The notes beneath the pieces were generated by a model. The model was not told where the DNA came from. It did not search any database and worked only from the letters and a program-made list of their open reading frames with translations. From positions 9,450,075 to 9,514,074 of the forward strand of contig OW203736.1 in NCBI GenBank assembly GCA_934045075.1: a stretch of 64,000 bases of DNA, written 5' to 3'. The position numbers and the translations under genes are program-made. Position 1 is the stretch's first letter, and each line of letters begins with the position of its first letter. Below are positions 23,143 through 33,890 of the stretch, one piece after another. Source of the DNA: Yponomeuta sedellus. Its lineage: Eukaryota; Arthropoda; Insecta; Lepidoptera; Yponomeutidae.

Positions 23143-23459
23143 TATTTTGGTTCTATTGCTTTTCTATTCACAACCTTCGCCCAAATGTACCTTCTGTCTA
23201 GATTGTGTTTGTCCTTGTCATGTTTTGGGAGTGTCTTTTTGTACTACGAGAGGCAGGGAAGTGTTTTGGGAATATTTCGTACACTTTAAAAAGCAAACTT
23301 TCATACATACAGGGTGCTTTGGAAAGGTTCGGTGGAACTTGAGGGACCTATTCTACTCATGAATAAATAATCTTTAAAAATACGTCTGGTCATTTTACAT
23401 GGCACAGCTGATATTTTTTTCGATATTTCAGAGTTACCTCCTCTCTCAGAGTCGAGAGT

Positions 23460-23670
23460 GATGACCTCTGTGTCGTAGCGGTAGGGCGTCTGCCTACCAT
23501 GCAAGAGGTCTCGGGTTCGAATCCTGGCTGGGAACAAAAAAAAAGACCAGGTCTTGGATGTTTACATGTTTGTGATGTCGTTGTTTCTGGTTCCCACGAC
23601 ACAGGGTATCCTAGTGTGTGGCCAAAAGAAATGTATGTGCTTGTATGTAAATGTTATGTTATGTTAAGTT
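23460..23670 (+). mobile_element. tRNA-derived SINE, group A
   Basis: Complete head (gacctctgtgtcgtagcggt, gggttcgaatcctgg), A run and group tail (cacgacacagggtatcctag), ending in a gttat run. Confidence 0.78.
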
Positions 23671-23689
23671 ACCCTCCTATAATATCTTT

Positions 23690-23885
23690 CTTTATCTTTG
23701 CGGCTTGGTTGGCTCGGCACGTATTTACTAATATTTCCTGTGGGCTAGGCCGACTGAGTCGTCAGGATGGTAGGGTGCTGGGTGCTGGGCAAGCCAACGC
23801 CATCTAAAACCATCTCCCAGGATCTGCAGCATCAGAGTGGTCCCTTCACACTGAACGCTGTATAAACAATCTCATTACGAAGATA
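23690..23885 (+). mobile_element. 3' part of tRNA-derived SINE, group C
   Basis: Shares gcggcttggttggctcggca, gtgggctaggccgact and the end gctgtataaacaatctcatt with the copy at 8,810-9,192. Confidence 0.65.
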
Positions 23886-24012
23886 TTTTAAAGGCAATCA
23901 ATAACTCTACCAATGTCTTGGTGGTATAAAGCTAAGGGAATGATCAAAGAGAGGGAATGATCAGTTAATTAATTTAAATTTCTGTAAACTTCTGACTACG
24001 AAACACCCCGTA

Positions 24013-24346
24013 TGTCATGAAAAATAAGTATTTTTGTCTACAGTACAATGTCGAAAATGACTGTCGGATTTGGAAAGCTGTTTTGTTTATTTTGGAAAAA
24101 GTTTCTTAAAGAAAAATCCGAATATGGTATAAGAAAAAATGATGAAAACGTACGTATTAACAACAACTACGTTATCAAATACTCTTCTATGACAAATGTG
24201 AATATCAAGGATAAAACCCCTGATGGTGACTTACGGATAAACTTCCCTGGGATTATTGAATTATAAACGGATCAATTTACTAGACTTTTTATCGGAAGAG
24301 CCCGACCAGGTTACGCTATAGTAAACTATATCATTTTTATTAATTA
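24013..24346. other. Spacer with an unsupported 72-codon ORF
   Basis: The ORF at 24,048-24,266 (plus) is lysine- and asparagine-rich. It matches no family I know and has no splice or promoter context. Confidence 0.35.
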
Positions 24347-24510
24347 CTAGCTGACCCGAACAAACGTTGTTTTGCCATATTAATGAGAATAAGGACTATA
24401 GATTTTAGTTATTTTCAGATATATCAAATATTCTCAACAAAATTCATAAAAATCAATGAAACCGTTTCGAAGGAGTTCGATAACATAGATTATATATCTA
24501 TATATATAGA
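24347..24510 (-). mobile_element. Non-autonomous Helitron (H1-like end), 164 bp
   Basis: The minus strand starts TCTATATATATAG after an A and ends tcgggtcagctag before a T. The 3' end matches family H1 (ggtcagctag); the interior differs from the copies at 22,429 and 35,590. Confidence 0.6.
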
Positions 24511-24675
24511 TGAGATTAAAAAAAAGTTAAAGAAAATTAAACTAACAGTGAACTCTTTATTTATAACAAAGTTGTAAATAAAAATTAAACTTCTTATTTA
24601 CAACAAATCACTTAAAAAACGCAAAATAAACAGTAATCAAATTTAATAACATTTAATGATTCGCAATACTTATTA

Positions 24676-25196
24676 TATAGTTATATATTAAACGGGTCTA
24701 CCCGTGACCACGGCAACTGTAAAGGCCTGCGCAGACGAGGGACTACCCCCCGGGTACTTTTATTGTCCGTTGATATAGATCTGTTATAAATTGTATCGAA
24801 TAACGCACACGAATTACTAAAAGTACCCCGTACAAAAAGTCCCTCAAGTTACCGAGAACATCAAGAGACCGGATTGGACAAAAGTTCGGTGTTTTCTTTT
24901 AAAACGCCTTTTCTTTTTCAACTTCAAGTAAATTACAACACAATGTAATCTCAGAATATTTGCACCATAGCGTACGCTTCACTCAATTTCCGGGGAACAA
25001 ATGACCGCACACCGTAGGCGTTGAGTCCGCGACAAGTACCCGGAGGACATTTTTTACGATTCAGGGATTTTTGTCCTTTGGGGACAAAAGTCCCTCGTCG
25101 GTGCAGACCTTGACGCTGCCGAAACGTCAGGAAATAAGGTAATTACGTTTTACCTAATAAATAATCGCGATTGGATCCGTTTAATAGATAACAACG
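24676..25196. mobile_element. MITE-like element (family M1) interrupted by a second element
   Basis: Imperfect inverted ends (tatagttatatattaaacgg left; inverted partner at about 25,174-25,196) and the M1 signature accacggcaactg / gctgccgaaacgtcagg. The signature is split by the insertion at 24,723-25,110. The right end touches the stop codon of the fucosyltransferase-like gene. Confidence 0.62.
24723..25110. mobile_element. 388-bp PIF/Harbinger-like MITE nested in the M1 element
   Basis: Inverted ends aggcctgcgcagacgaggga and, inverted, aggtctgcaccgacgaggga. Flanking 3-bp copies are taa (24,720-24,722) and tga (25,111-25,113), one base apart. Removing it restores the M1 signature seen at 297-421. 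The 3-bp T-A target is typical of PIF/Harbinger elements, so this class is inferred. Confidence 0.6.
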
Positions 25197-25446
25197 TTAA
25201 TAACGACAAGGAGACTGGGCTGGGTTCCACCAGTCCCTGAACCATCGGTAGGTCTTCGTCTCCTTCCTGTTCAGTAGCTCACACAGCCTGCACTCGGAGC
25301 TCAAGTTTGGGCGGTAAGCTGGACTCCTTTTCCAGCTGAAGTAGCTCCAGTAGGCTGTATCGTTGCCGATCAGTTTGGCCATTTTGATCGCGGTGTTTCG
25401 CGGACCGAGATTCCATGCGTTGATGAATGAATTCGGCGGGAGGTGC
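25197..25446 (-). CDS. Alpha-1,3-fucosyltransferase-like protein (GT10), exon 2
   Basis: This exon encodes residues 301-383 and the stop. A splice acceptor (ttttattacag on the minus strand) ends at 25,447. The first base completes the split Lys codon of exon 1 (phase 2), so the join reads YSK-HLPPNSFINAW in frame. LPPNSFI matches the PP-S-I segment that follows the VPV-G-Y motif in GT10 enzymes. Further on are WSYFSW (canonical Y--YF-W), CRLCELL (C353, C356; the family's C-terminal CxxC, disulfide-forming in known members) and a final Cys at 381. Length and motif order fit the family's C-terminal region with no gap. The TAA at 25,197-25,199 lies immediately beside the right end of the M1 MITE, so any 3' untranslated region is MITE sequence. 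Confidence 0.82.
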
Positions 25447-25544
25447 CTGTAATAAAAAAATTAAATTCTTTATTTAAAATAGGACAAAGACATACTGGAT
25501 ACTGTAGATGCCGCCATTTATGTCAGTTAGTTAGACCTGCAATT

Positions 25545-25885
25545 TCTGCGCGGAAGTGCTCGTTGTCTAGTTAAGCAACAAGATGCGCGGTCAGGGGCAA
25601 GATAAGTGACCGTCCCGTGCGCTAATGGCATTTTTTCAGAGCGCTTTCGTGCTTCGCAAGGCACGTTAAGCTGTTGGTGCTTGCTGTCATGTAATGGCAG
25701 TCGTTAAGCCATGTCAGATGCCTTATGGGAGGCTTGATCACTTCTGACAGTAAGGCTCGCCACTGTCTTACAATCCTCCACCAACCCTGACATGGCCCCC
25801 GTGGTGGAGTATGGCCTAACCTTCCTGCGATGCAGGAAGAGACCCGTGCCCCAGCAGTGGGGGCATACAAGGGTTGATATCGAAC
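25545..25885 (+). mobile_element. 5S-rRNA-derived SINE (intronic)
   Basis: Head slightly shortened (agttaagcaacaagatgcgc), body and tail complete (gtgccccagcagtggg, acaagggttgatatcga). Confidence 0.75.
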
Positions 25886-25904
25886 CGCTGGACCATCGAG
25901 GCAG

Positions 25905-26060
25905 TACACAAGTACCTAAGTGTAGATATTACATATTTCAAAACAAATTTCTTCCAGCCAGCCTTAAACAGATTCTGTGTAACATAGGGGAAGATAGGAA
26001 AAGAAGCTGCAAAAAATTCAAAAATACATAGATAACATCCAAGACCCGAAACACTTCAGA
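25905..26060 (-). mobile_element. Tail of a tRNA-derived SINE (group A variant)
   Basis: Matches in inverse orientation the tail of 36,040-36,250 (ttcaaaacaaatttcttcca, aaaaatacatagataacatc on plus). The tRNA head is missing. Confidence 0.6.
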
Positions 26061-26235
26061 CACTAGGTTTTCCTTACGATGGTTTCCTTCACCGTCAGCG
26101 AGTGGTATTGTTACTATAAGTTCATAAATATACATAACTTAGGGTTCGAGTCCCGGCATGGGTAGAATTTTTAGCCTCTAAATAGGTTTTCAAAATTGTC
26201 CTTAGCACGGCTTAGTGCATTATAAAGAATATATT
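26060..26235. mobile_element. Adjoining scraps of SINE groups C and B
   Basis: A group C body piece in minus orientation (tttccttcaccgtcagcgag) runs directly into a group B tail with its B-box in plus orientation (agggttcgagtcccggcatg, tagcctctaaataggttttc). Confidence 0.55.
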
Positions 26236-26539
26236 CATGAACTTATGTTAGTCTTGTAAAGCGGTTGTAGTTTATTAGAAGAAATGCCTTAGATACGAGA
26301 GGTGGTGGCTTCGAATCCCGGGAGGCACCTACGTCTTGAATGCCTAGGTCACGCACATTAGTTTACTTGTTTATTAAGAATATGACTTTTGTAACAAACG
26401 ATTAATGGCGAATTTATTCATATTATTTTATGTAGTGACTAACTTGCCATATTAATTAACCTATGACTTAATCTTAACATATTAAATATATTTATTACTG
26501 ATAGTGTGAATGAAATGACCATTACTGGACTAACATAAC

Positions 26540-26735
26540 ATTTACATACAAGCGTATACATTGCTTCTGGCCCCACACTAGGATACCCTGTGTTAAGGGA
26601 ACCAGAAACAACGACATCACAAACATGTAAACATCCAAGACCTGGGCTTTTTTTTGTCCCCAGCCGGGATTCGAATCCGGGACCTCTTGCATGGTAGGCA
26701 GACGCGCTACCGCTACGCCACAGAGGTCGTCAACC
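26540..26735 (-). mobile_element. tRNA-derived SINE, group A, full head
   Basis: Head on the minus strand with tggcgtagcggtagcgcg and gattcgaatcccggc, and the group tail (aggataccctgtgttaaggg on plus). Confidence 0.75.
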
Positions 26736-26899
26736 GTTAGAGGACTAATATGAGTCTATTGAACAACTAGGCGTTTTAGTGACTCGCCACCCTGGACGAG
26801 TGATGGTGTTGTCTGGAAGTTATTATTATAGCCTTACGTAATATCCATTGTAGTTGGAAACCATTGCACGGGAGAAGCATGCTCAAGTTTGCAAATTAA

Positions 26900-27015
26900 G
26901 TTTGCGCATTCAGAGGCGTCCTAACTTACGTACATTTGTGAAACTGTAGTAGCGATGCTATTCGCTTGCCGTGATGGAAATAGTCTTGAGGAAACCTTGC
27001 TATGAGAGCATAAGA
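26900..27015 (+). mobile_element. Body scrap of SINE group C
   Basis: Shares ttacgtacatttgtgaaact and cttgaggaaacct with the group C body; degenerate. Confidence 0.45.
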
Positions 27016-27227
27016 AGTTTCTGACATTTCTGGAGTAAATTCAATTTGGATATTTTTCAAGACAGCCTTGGCACTTTTAAGTCTAAATTAATTTCTAATA
27101 TTTAAAAATTATTATCTTACGTGGTAATAACACCTATATTATCACCGTATTGTAATATTACATTTCTAGTTGTTTTAATTGGCATAATCGCTAGCCCTAA
27201 GTCAGTTTTATTATTATTATTTTTTTG

Positions 27228-27312
27228 ATGGCACAACCTTGCGCTATGGCGCTCACTAGGGGAGGGCTATGTCCAGCAGTGGACTCATATAGCCTGAAGA
27301 AGAAGAAGAAGT
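27228..27312 (+). mobile_element. 3' end of an RTE-type LINE, short
   Basis: Contains gcgctcactaggggaggg, tccagcagtggactcatata and gcctgaagaagaagaag. Confidence 0.6.
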
Positions 27313-27399
27313 CACTTTTAGTATAAGCTTTATCCTGTTTGCGTGCTTGCTGTTGGTGTACCTAATGAATAAAATAAATAAAATAAGGGCTGCAACGCA

Positions 27400-27575
27400 C
27401 CAGCAGCTACTTATGCGGCTGTTGCCCACAACTTCGCTGCATGAATATTTTTCTTTTTTTGGATAAGTGTTATAGGTCTGTGCTATTCCAGACTATGTGT
27501 CAAATTTCACCCATGTCCTATCAGCCACTTGAGTTATAAACATCCGTGTATCCAAACTTTCGCATTTATAATAGT
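27400..27575 (-). mobile_element. Lepidopteran Helitron-like relic (Lep1-like)
   Basis: The minus strand begins attataaatgcgaaagtttg and ends near gcagcgaagttgtgggcaac. This is the general pattern of Lep1-type non-autonomous elements. The terminal TC and CTAG could not be placed. Confidence 0.4.
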
Positions 27576-27969
27576 GTTATGGCGGCTGTTCATACTGGTC
27601 CGAGAGCCAGCGAATTTATCTTAAATTGCGAGTTTCACAGGACGAACCCGTAGTGCCTGTTGTGTAAAACCCACAACGTATTATACACTCTCGGGCGAAC
27701 GTGTACAGCCGCAATTAAGATGAAAAAAAAAACTCTACGCATCGAATTGAAGTCGGTTTTAAAATGTACCGACATTCACGCACATTTGTGCTTGCGGTAC
27801 GAATTTTTCATTCCATTTCCCGCATCCGCGAGAAGTTGCGAGTATGTGCCTGCCTGTAGGTGTGTTCATTCCATAAGTCCTCTCTCTCTCTGAGAGAAAT
27901 GTGACATTAGTGGGCTGCTTTTCGCATTATCATTAAGATGTTTTGCATGTCTTACGATATTATTTTCGT

Positions 27970-28165
27970 CTATCGATATCAACCCTTGTATGTCCCCACT
28001 GCTGGGCCACGGGTCTCTTCCTACATCGCAGGAAGGTTAGGCCATGCTCCACCACGGGGGCCAAGTCCGAGTTGGTGGAGGATTGTAAGACAGTGGTGAG
28101 CCATACTGTCAGAAGTTGTCAAGCCGCCCATAAGGCCTCTGACATGGCTTAACGACTGCCATTTC
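27970..28165 (-). mobile_element. 3' half of a 5S-rRNA-derived SINE
   Basis: Tail and body up to ggcttaacgactgccattt; head missing. Confidence 0.7.
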
Positions 28166-28494
28166 ATTATTTTCGTCTATTCTCTTATAATAGTAGTTAC
28201 ACCAATTTGTGAGCTAAAAGAATGAAAAAAAAAAGTGATGGCGCAGTAGCGTGTTAGGATGTGAGGAGTATGCGAGAGATCAGGCGCATTCGAAATTATT
28301 TAACATTTTCCAACAAAAGATAAGGAAAGCTTTTGAAATTTCTTTAGTATTATGGTTAAAAAGTGTTGTGGGAGTGATGTATTTCACAGTTCATGAAATA
28401 CAAGGATCTGATTAACATTAACACTTTGAGAGTATCTACTACTTAGGGTACAGGATTAAGAAAAACCGGAGATAGGCCATCTCCGGTATTTCTT

Positions 28495-28600
28495 AATGAT
28501 TCGCGATGCTCATACATAGTTATACATTAAACAGGTCTTATCGCGACGCTACCAATAGCATAAAACGTAGTTAAGGTAAATAATTTTTACCTAATCTAAC
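28495..28600. mobile_element. Fragment of MITE-like family M1
   Basis: Shares gattcgcgat, catacatagttatacatta and gcgacgctacca with 297-421; the right part is degenerate. Confidence 0.45.
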
Positions 28601-28609
28601 ATCTTTTTA

Positions 28610-28960
28610 AAAATCTATTTAAAGGCTAAAATTCCACCTATGCCGGGATTCGAACCCGCGACCTCTGACTATCCGTGCCAGCGCTCTTTCCGCTCTTTCG
28701 TGCCAGAGCTAATGGGCGACTCACCGGCATCAGTGAAATTTTGAACCTCTTTACAATATTCTCTGTATTTTGTACAAGCAGCGACATCTGGCTGAAGTAA
28801 TTTCCATCACTTGCAGCCTCGAGTACCTACTTTGCGGTTAGGTTTTACATCGGAATGACATCACTGTGGAATGGCATGGGTGGAACTTTTAGCCTCTAAA
28901 TAGCTTTTTAAAATTGTCCTTAGCACGGGTTAGTGCATTAATAAAAAAATAATCATGTAG
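28610..28960. mobile_element. tRNA-derived SINE group B with a second tail in the opposite direction
   Basis: Positions 28,610-28,865 are a minus copy with head (gattcgaacccgcgacctct on plus, with a 14-bp duplication gctctttc...gctctttc) and leader. Positions 28,866-28,960 are a plus-oriented tail (tagcctctaaatagcttttt, cttagcacgggttagtgcat). Confidence 0.65.
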
Positions 28961-29153
28961 GTACAGTGATATCACTCCGATGTAAAACCTAACTGCATAT
29001 TACATATTAATAGCACATGATTATAAATTGTGGAAATTATGAAATTGAGTGTTTAGCAGAAATCGCAAGGTTGTTAGGAAGACTCAGTTTTTGTGCAGTT
29101 TTAATAAAACAATTGAAAAACAGTACAAAGAAGTATTTGAAATTCTTTCTTAC

Positions 29154-30055
29154 TTGGAGTAGTCGGTGGGTCCCAGGATAACAGGCACTGTGTTATAACG
29201 AATGGCTGCCAGAGTATCCGAAACCACGCGTCTTACATTTGTCTGATCCTCAACGATAAAATAGAAGTAATACTTGGACAATTTCTCCTCACACTCCTTA
29301 TTCTTCAAACACTCTTCCGCACAATTGATTTTCACGTCTAGGTAGAATCTTTTCAACTCTTCCATTATGTTTGATATTGGATTCACTACATCATTTGTAT
29401 TACAGTTCGTATTCATGTAAATCGCAGTGTATAATTTTGATCCGCTCCTTTTTAAGCTCATATTGTGGCCTTTGGTCATCTGTTTGTCGTGCATTATTTC
29501 AGTTTCTAGATAAGCCTGTTCATATTGGACTACAATTGGGAAGTAGGACCAGACTACATCCGAATCAAGCTTAGGTGTGTATGTTAAATTGAAATAGCTG
29601 TCGAAGACTTTATCACACACAGCACGGTCTGCAGCTAAATCCCTTGTAGCGAATACGAATTTCTGATGGGGAGAGCGCTTCTGAGGCAAGTCGTTGGAGT
29701 CTTTTGCGTTTATGAGAATAGCGTCGAACAGAGAATAGTCTTCACCAAGCATATTTCGATCACTGGTAACGTAGCAGTTGATGTTATCACACTTGCTTTT
29801 GATAAATGCATCTTGCCCTGTCTGTAGACTGTCAAAGTCGTTGTCATCCTTTGACCAAACGAGTATGTTAACCACATCGAGGTTCGTCACTAAACTCACT
29901 GTCACATTACTCTCATTGATATAATTATAGTCACGTTGACTCACAATAGTCACGCGCAAAATTGAGTATTGAAATACACACCAAAGAATCACAAATATTA
30001 GAGTTACTTTGATTACGGCCTTGAAAAGCTTAAGCATTATTTGTAACACCCGCAT
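29154..30055 (-). CDS. Alpha-1,3-fucosyltransferase-like protein (GT10), exon 1
   Basis: Encodes residues 1-300 plus two bases; with exon 2 the protein is 383 residues. It looks like a Golgi type II membrane protein: basic cytoplasmic tail (about 1-17), one membrane helix (about 18-33), then a lumenal domain with N-glycosylation sequons at N47, N50, N156 and N198. GT10 landmarks appear in order: ILVWSKD (64-70), FDAILIN (110-116), LPQKRSPHQKFVF (123-135), FNLTYTPKLDSDVVWSYFPI (155-174), a TNC Cys motif (216-218) and YYFYFIVED...NTVPVILGPTDY (262-299). However, the family's Thr-Glu-Lys, which binds the GDP-fucose donor, aligns with Val-Ser-Asp (about 278-280). The Arg after the S/TNC motif is also missing. 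Known members transfer fucose from GDP-fucose to N-glycan GlcNAc; activity here is doubtful. The start has A at -3 (aaaATG). Confidence 0.85.
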
Positions 30056-30688
30056 TTTTGTACTAATACTTCCAGTTTGGTCCTAAATTGATTATGAGAT
30101 GTTATATTGAGTGTTAATAGCTTTATATTCATCGCCTTACTGTTTCAGAATTTCTCCGCTGACGCAATTTTCCTCATTGTCCGGCAAAATGAACAAATGT
30201 GTATTCAAAACAATGGATAAGAACTTCATTGTATTTGGATGCAGGTACTACTTTATTACGCGCGTCTTACAGTGTTACATCATATATCTTAAAGAGTATA
30301 CACAAGGCGCAATCCAAAGGTAGTCAATATTCATTCATCATTCATTAGATGGACTCATCGCGTAGTTACAAGTTTATTTATTAGTGTCTCAAATATCGTA
30401 GTAAATCAAATTAGGTTGTTTTAATTTCCATAGAGTAAAGCACTTTTAATGCATAAGTCGGTATGGATTTGTTTTTATGTAGTCTATATATGTCCAACTG
30501 TAGAGCACAGCCATTCTATAGGAAGGTATGTATACACGATATAAATACCAGAAAAAAGTACTGTCAGTGTCCATAGTGGATAGCAAGTATGATCTACTAC
30601 TTGGCAGACGTAAAATACGTGGTAAATATCCGAAATTGGTTAAATTATTTTAACCGAAGGTTTCCGAACTAAGAATTGCACTGTGTAA
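30056..30688. promoter_or_regulatory. Upstream region of the fucosyltransferase-like gene
   Basis: No transposon was recognised in the first 600 bp upstream of the start codon, unlike most of the window, so the promoter is presumably here. No TATA box or initiator can be assigned with confidence. Confidence 0.3.
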
Positions 30689-30689
30689 G

Positions 30690-30900
30690 TATTTAAAAAC
30701 CTATTTAGAGGCTAAATATTCCACCCATGCCGGGATTCGAATCCGCGACCTCTGCCTATCCGTGCCAGCGCTCTTTCCAACTGAGCCAATGGGCAACTTA
30801 CCGGCATCAGTGAAATTTCGAACCTCTTTACAATATTCTCTGTATTACGTACAGGCAACTTTAAATTTGTCCTTAGCACGGATTAGTGCATTAAAAATAA
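30690..30900 (-). mobile_element. tRNA-derived SINE, group B
   Basis: Head (gattcgaatccgcgacctct on plus), leader (tcagtgaaatttcgaacctc) and an adjoining tail scrap (ttagcacggattagtgcatt). Confidence 0.7.
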
Positions 30901-32944
30901 TATAAACTGTGTAAGTATGTTCTGTTTCTTCAGATTTCTCATGTTAGAAAGAGATAGACAAATATTGAAGTCTTTACTAAGTGGAATTATGCGTAAGTAA
31001 CGTGCTAATGAAATAACGCAAAACCTAAACACAGTTTCTTCACTATTTATACCAATCATCAAAAGTTCTTCTTGCTAAGCTTTAATGTCTGGCTGACTGG
31101 ACTAAATTTCTTTTGAAATAAGTCCCTTTGTACGCTTGCATCTACCTATAATGAAAGTTTCAATTTTTGTGCAACAACAACTTAAAATGACTGCGTTTAT
31201 TTTAAAAACAGCTGATGATCAGAATATCTGAATATGATTATTAAAATCTGATGTTAAGATAAGATAGAATAAAATAGATAAAAGATAATTTTCAGGAAGA
31301 TAAAAGTTTCAATACTATTGAAACATCGTAATTTAAAATTTTTGTTTAATAATATAGGACAGAATACAAGAAACATAAAAAATGGCGTATAGGGGTTTCG
31401 TTATCCTCATAGTTACACATTGCTAGGTAAGCTCCGTGTCACAAGCTCCAGATGCACAAAACTGATACCTGGATATTAATCAGCCAAATCAAATCGGCAT
31501 CTAATACACGCAATGGCACACGTATTATGTTGCCCAATTAATCATAGCAGTGCTCTAAGTCCTACACAGAGCCGAGGCAGTGAATGCGCGATAGGTCAGT
31601 CCCGTATTGTTTGTGTTGTGTGCGGCCTGAGTTATAGTAATTGCTTCTATCGACGTCTAACAAGGCCCGATGGGCTTATCGCGAGTCCCACTTTACGATG
31701 GTATTGTGAACGATCGATAATACAACGACACGTCTTTTGCTAAAATCCATCAAGCTGATTATATTTTAGAGCGTGCCATAGAAATATAATTACATATATG
31801 TAGGATAATTAAATACTTTACGTTATCTTTTTTTGTGTTTTAGTAGTTTTAGTTTTTTGTGAGACTGGCAATACTGATTTTTAAGAAAATAAAGCAAGTG
31901 ACAGATTTACGGAGCAAGACGAATTTGATTGCCAATTCCGTGTTCTGTGCAGACAAATCCCACATATACATCGCTTGAAATATTCAAAATTAAAGTATAC
32001 CATCACTACCGAAATCTCCGGTAATTTATCTTAATTTATTATAAATTCATATGTGGACATATAAATATCATCAGAAATATGTAGATATACAGATATATGT
32101 TTACTTATGTTTTTATTATATTACATAATATTTATTTATTGTTATGTTATAATGATATAATATTCCCCCACTATAAAAAATTTCATAGACCTACATAATC
32201 TAATGTAAATGAGTACCAAGTAAATGTAATATTGTAAATTGCACTACCTGTTAATCTTGTCTCCAAAACTTAGGTTAGCTGATAGATAATGATAGGTAGC
32301 ATTAAGCTCATCTATGTGCAAAACTTTTATGCAATAAAGAATTTTAATAATAATAATACATGTATAAATATTTCTTCCTCTTCTTATGGTATCTCGCCAA
32401 CTAGCGAAAGTTGGCAGTGCCCCGATTATTTACCTTTATCTCTCACAAGGCGGAAGAGCTTGGCAACACTTGCGATTCTAGTCGATTATGACAGGTTTTT
32501 CAACCAGGATTTTACAGGCATCAATTAATACATACATAAACTCGAGTAACATATTCGTCATTCTTGCGCAGTGCAGTAAAAAAGGATTTGTGAAGGATGG
32601 AACCGCTCTTAATTTATTCCTTTTTCTTAATGTCCTCGATCTCTCCTGGGAAATTGTTTTGTTGTAAATGTTTAGTTAACTTAGTATTTTTCAACTCCGT
32701 CGGAGTAAGAAAGTTACCTAAGTTCATTCTCAGTTTCGCATCGCTATCGTAACGTCCAGTTCGCACTATGCCCTCTGTTTGCGGCCCTACGTTCGTGTCT
32801 ATCGATGTTCTCTAAGCGCTTTGTATTGAATGATTGTCTTTATTGTAAGTAACGTTGTCCAGTGGCTTTGAGCTGGAGTTATGTGTCGTTGTTCCGGTAT
32901 TCAATGAGCATAATAATAATTAGTGTTTGCTTTATCATGACTGC
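30901..32944. other. Gene-free spacer
   Basis: AT-rich. ORFs of 76 and 79 codons (31,513 and 32,289) show no domain or splice support. No repeat shared with the rest of the window was recognised. Confidence 0.4.
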
Positions 32945-33430
32945 GGCATCAGAGTGGTCTCTTCACCCATCCTGCGTGAGGCTGGGGGCATGTTGAGACG
33001 CAGGCGATGCAGCACAGCGCAGCGCAGATTTTGTAAAGTCATTGAGCTACGTACTGTAACGATACTTCTTTATAGTAGCTACAGTACGCTGCGGCGCAGG
33101 CACGTGCCACGCAGACATGTGTCTGCTCTGCTCTGCGTCTCGTTGTAGTGCCGGCACAGATTTTTGCTCGAGACGTGTTTAGTTGTTTGTATGATACAAA
33201 TCATCCAAACTATTCAAAAAAGACATTGAAAGAGTTATTATGTGTGAGAATTGCCAAGGAAAGGAGCGAATAATTGCGTCGTAGAATGCAGTGGGGGCCT
33301 AAGTCTGCCTCAACTGCCCTGCCCTGTCCTAAACTGTGCTGCGTTGTGCTGCGTCGCCTGCGTCTCAGCATGCGACCAGCCTGAAGGTGGCCCTGGACGC
33401 TGTATAAATCATCACCTTACGTACATGTTA
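32945..33430 (+). mobile_element. SINE group C 3' part split by a Harbinger-like MITE
   Basis: The left remnant gcatcagagtggtctcttca and the right remnant ctggacgctgtataaatcat are consecutive in intact group C copies. The element at 32,980-33,381 lies between them. Confidence 0.6.
32980..33381. mobile_element. PIF/Harbinger-like MITE (family HB1), copy 1, 402 bp
   Basis: Inverted ends of about 45 bp begin ggctgggggcatgttgagac and, inverted, ggctggtcgcatgctgagac; both continue with gcaggcga. It is flanked by the 3-bp repeat tga (32,977-32,979 and 33,382-33,384). The interior (cagacatgtgtctgc, gtatgatacaaatcatcc, ttgaaagagttattatg) matches 45,487-45,909. No coding capacity. Confidence 0.72.
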
Positions 33431-33715
33431 AGGCCAAAGTTTTTTATCATGTCTGGATTGCCGTCTCGCTCGCACAATCTAATATATTTTGTGATTTTAA
33501 TAAAATGAGTATGAGTCTTAATAGATGTGGTCTGAGGGTTTGATAGATAATAAAATTACAGACATTTTAAATGGATTTTTGTTATCCTATACTATCATAT
33601 ACTTAGTGTTTCATAAAAACTCACTTTTTTCCAAAATTATTATTTTTGGTAGGTATCAAATTTCTCTTTACAATATTATTATAAATTAGAAAAATACGCC
33701 CTAAATGCAAGTAAT

Positions 33716-33890
33716 TTTTTAAAAACCTATTTAGAGGCTAAAAAATCCACCCATGCCGGGAGGCGCTGGCACGGTGAGCCAGAGGTCGCTGGTTCGAGTC
33801 CCGGCGTGGGTGGAATTTTTAGTCTCTAAGCAGGTTTTAGAAAAATTGTCCTTAGCACGGGTTAGTGCATTAAAAAGAATATAATCAAAT
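33716..33890. mobile_element. tRNA-derived SINE group B with inverted tail scrap
   Basis: A minus-oriented tail piece (33,716-33,765) abuts a plus-oriented copy with B-box (ggttcgagtcccggcgtg) and full tail to aaaaagaatataatc. Confidence 0.65.

Larger units (their letters stand above)
23305..24012. mobile_element. Possible DNA transposon remnant with inverted ends, filled by SINEs
   Basis: The left end catacagggtgctttgg and the right end cgaaacaccccgtatg are inverted relatives. Between them lie a group A SINE and a group C SINE fragment. No transposase was seen. Confidence 0.4.
25447..29153 (-). other. Intron of the fucosyltransferase-like gene
   Basis: The 3,707-bp phase-2 intron has donor gtaaga at 29,153 and acceptor ttacag ending at 25,447. 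Almost half consists of transposable elements, listed separately: 5S SINEs, tRNA SINEs of groups A, B and C, an RTE LINE end, a Helitron-like relic and an M1 fragment. No further exon of the gene was found in it, and the joined protein shows no gap that would need one. Confidence 0.75.
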
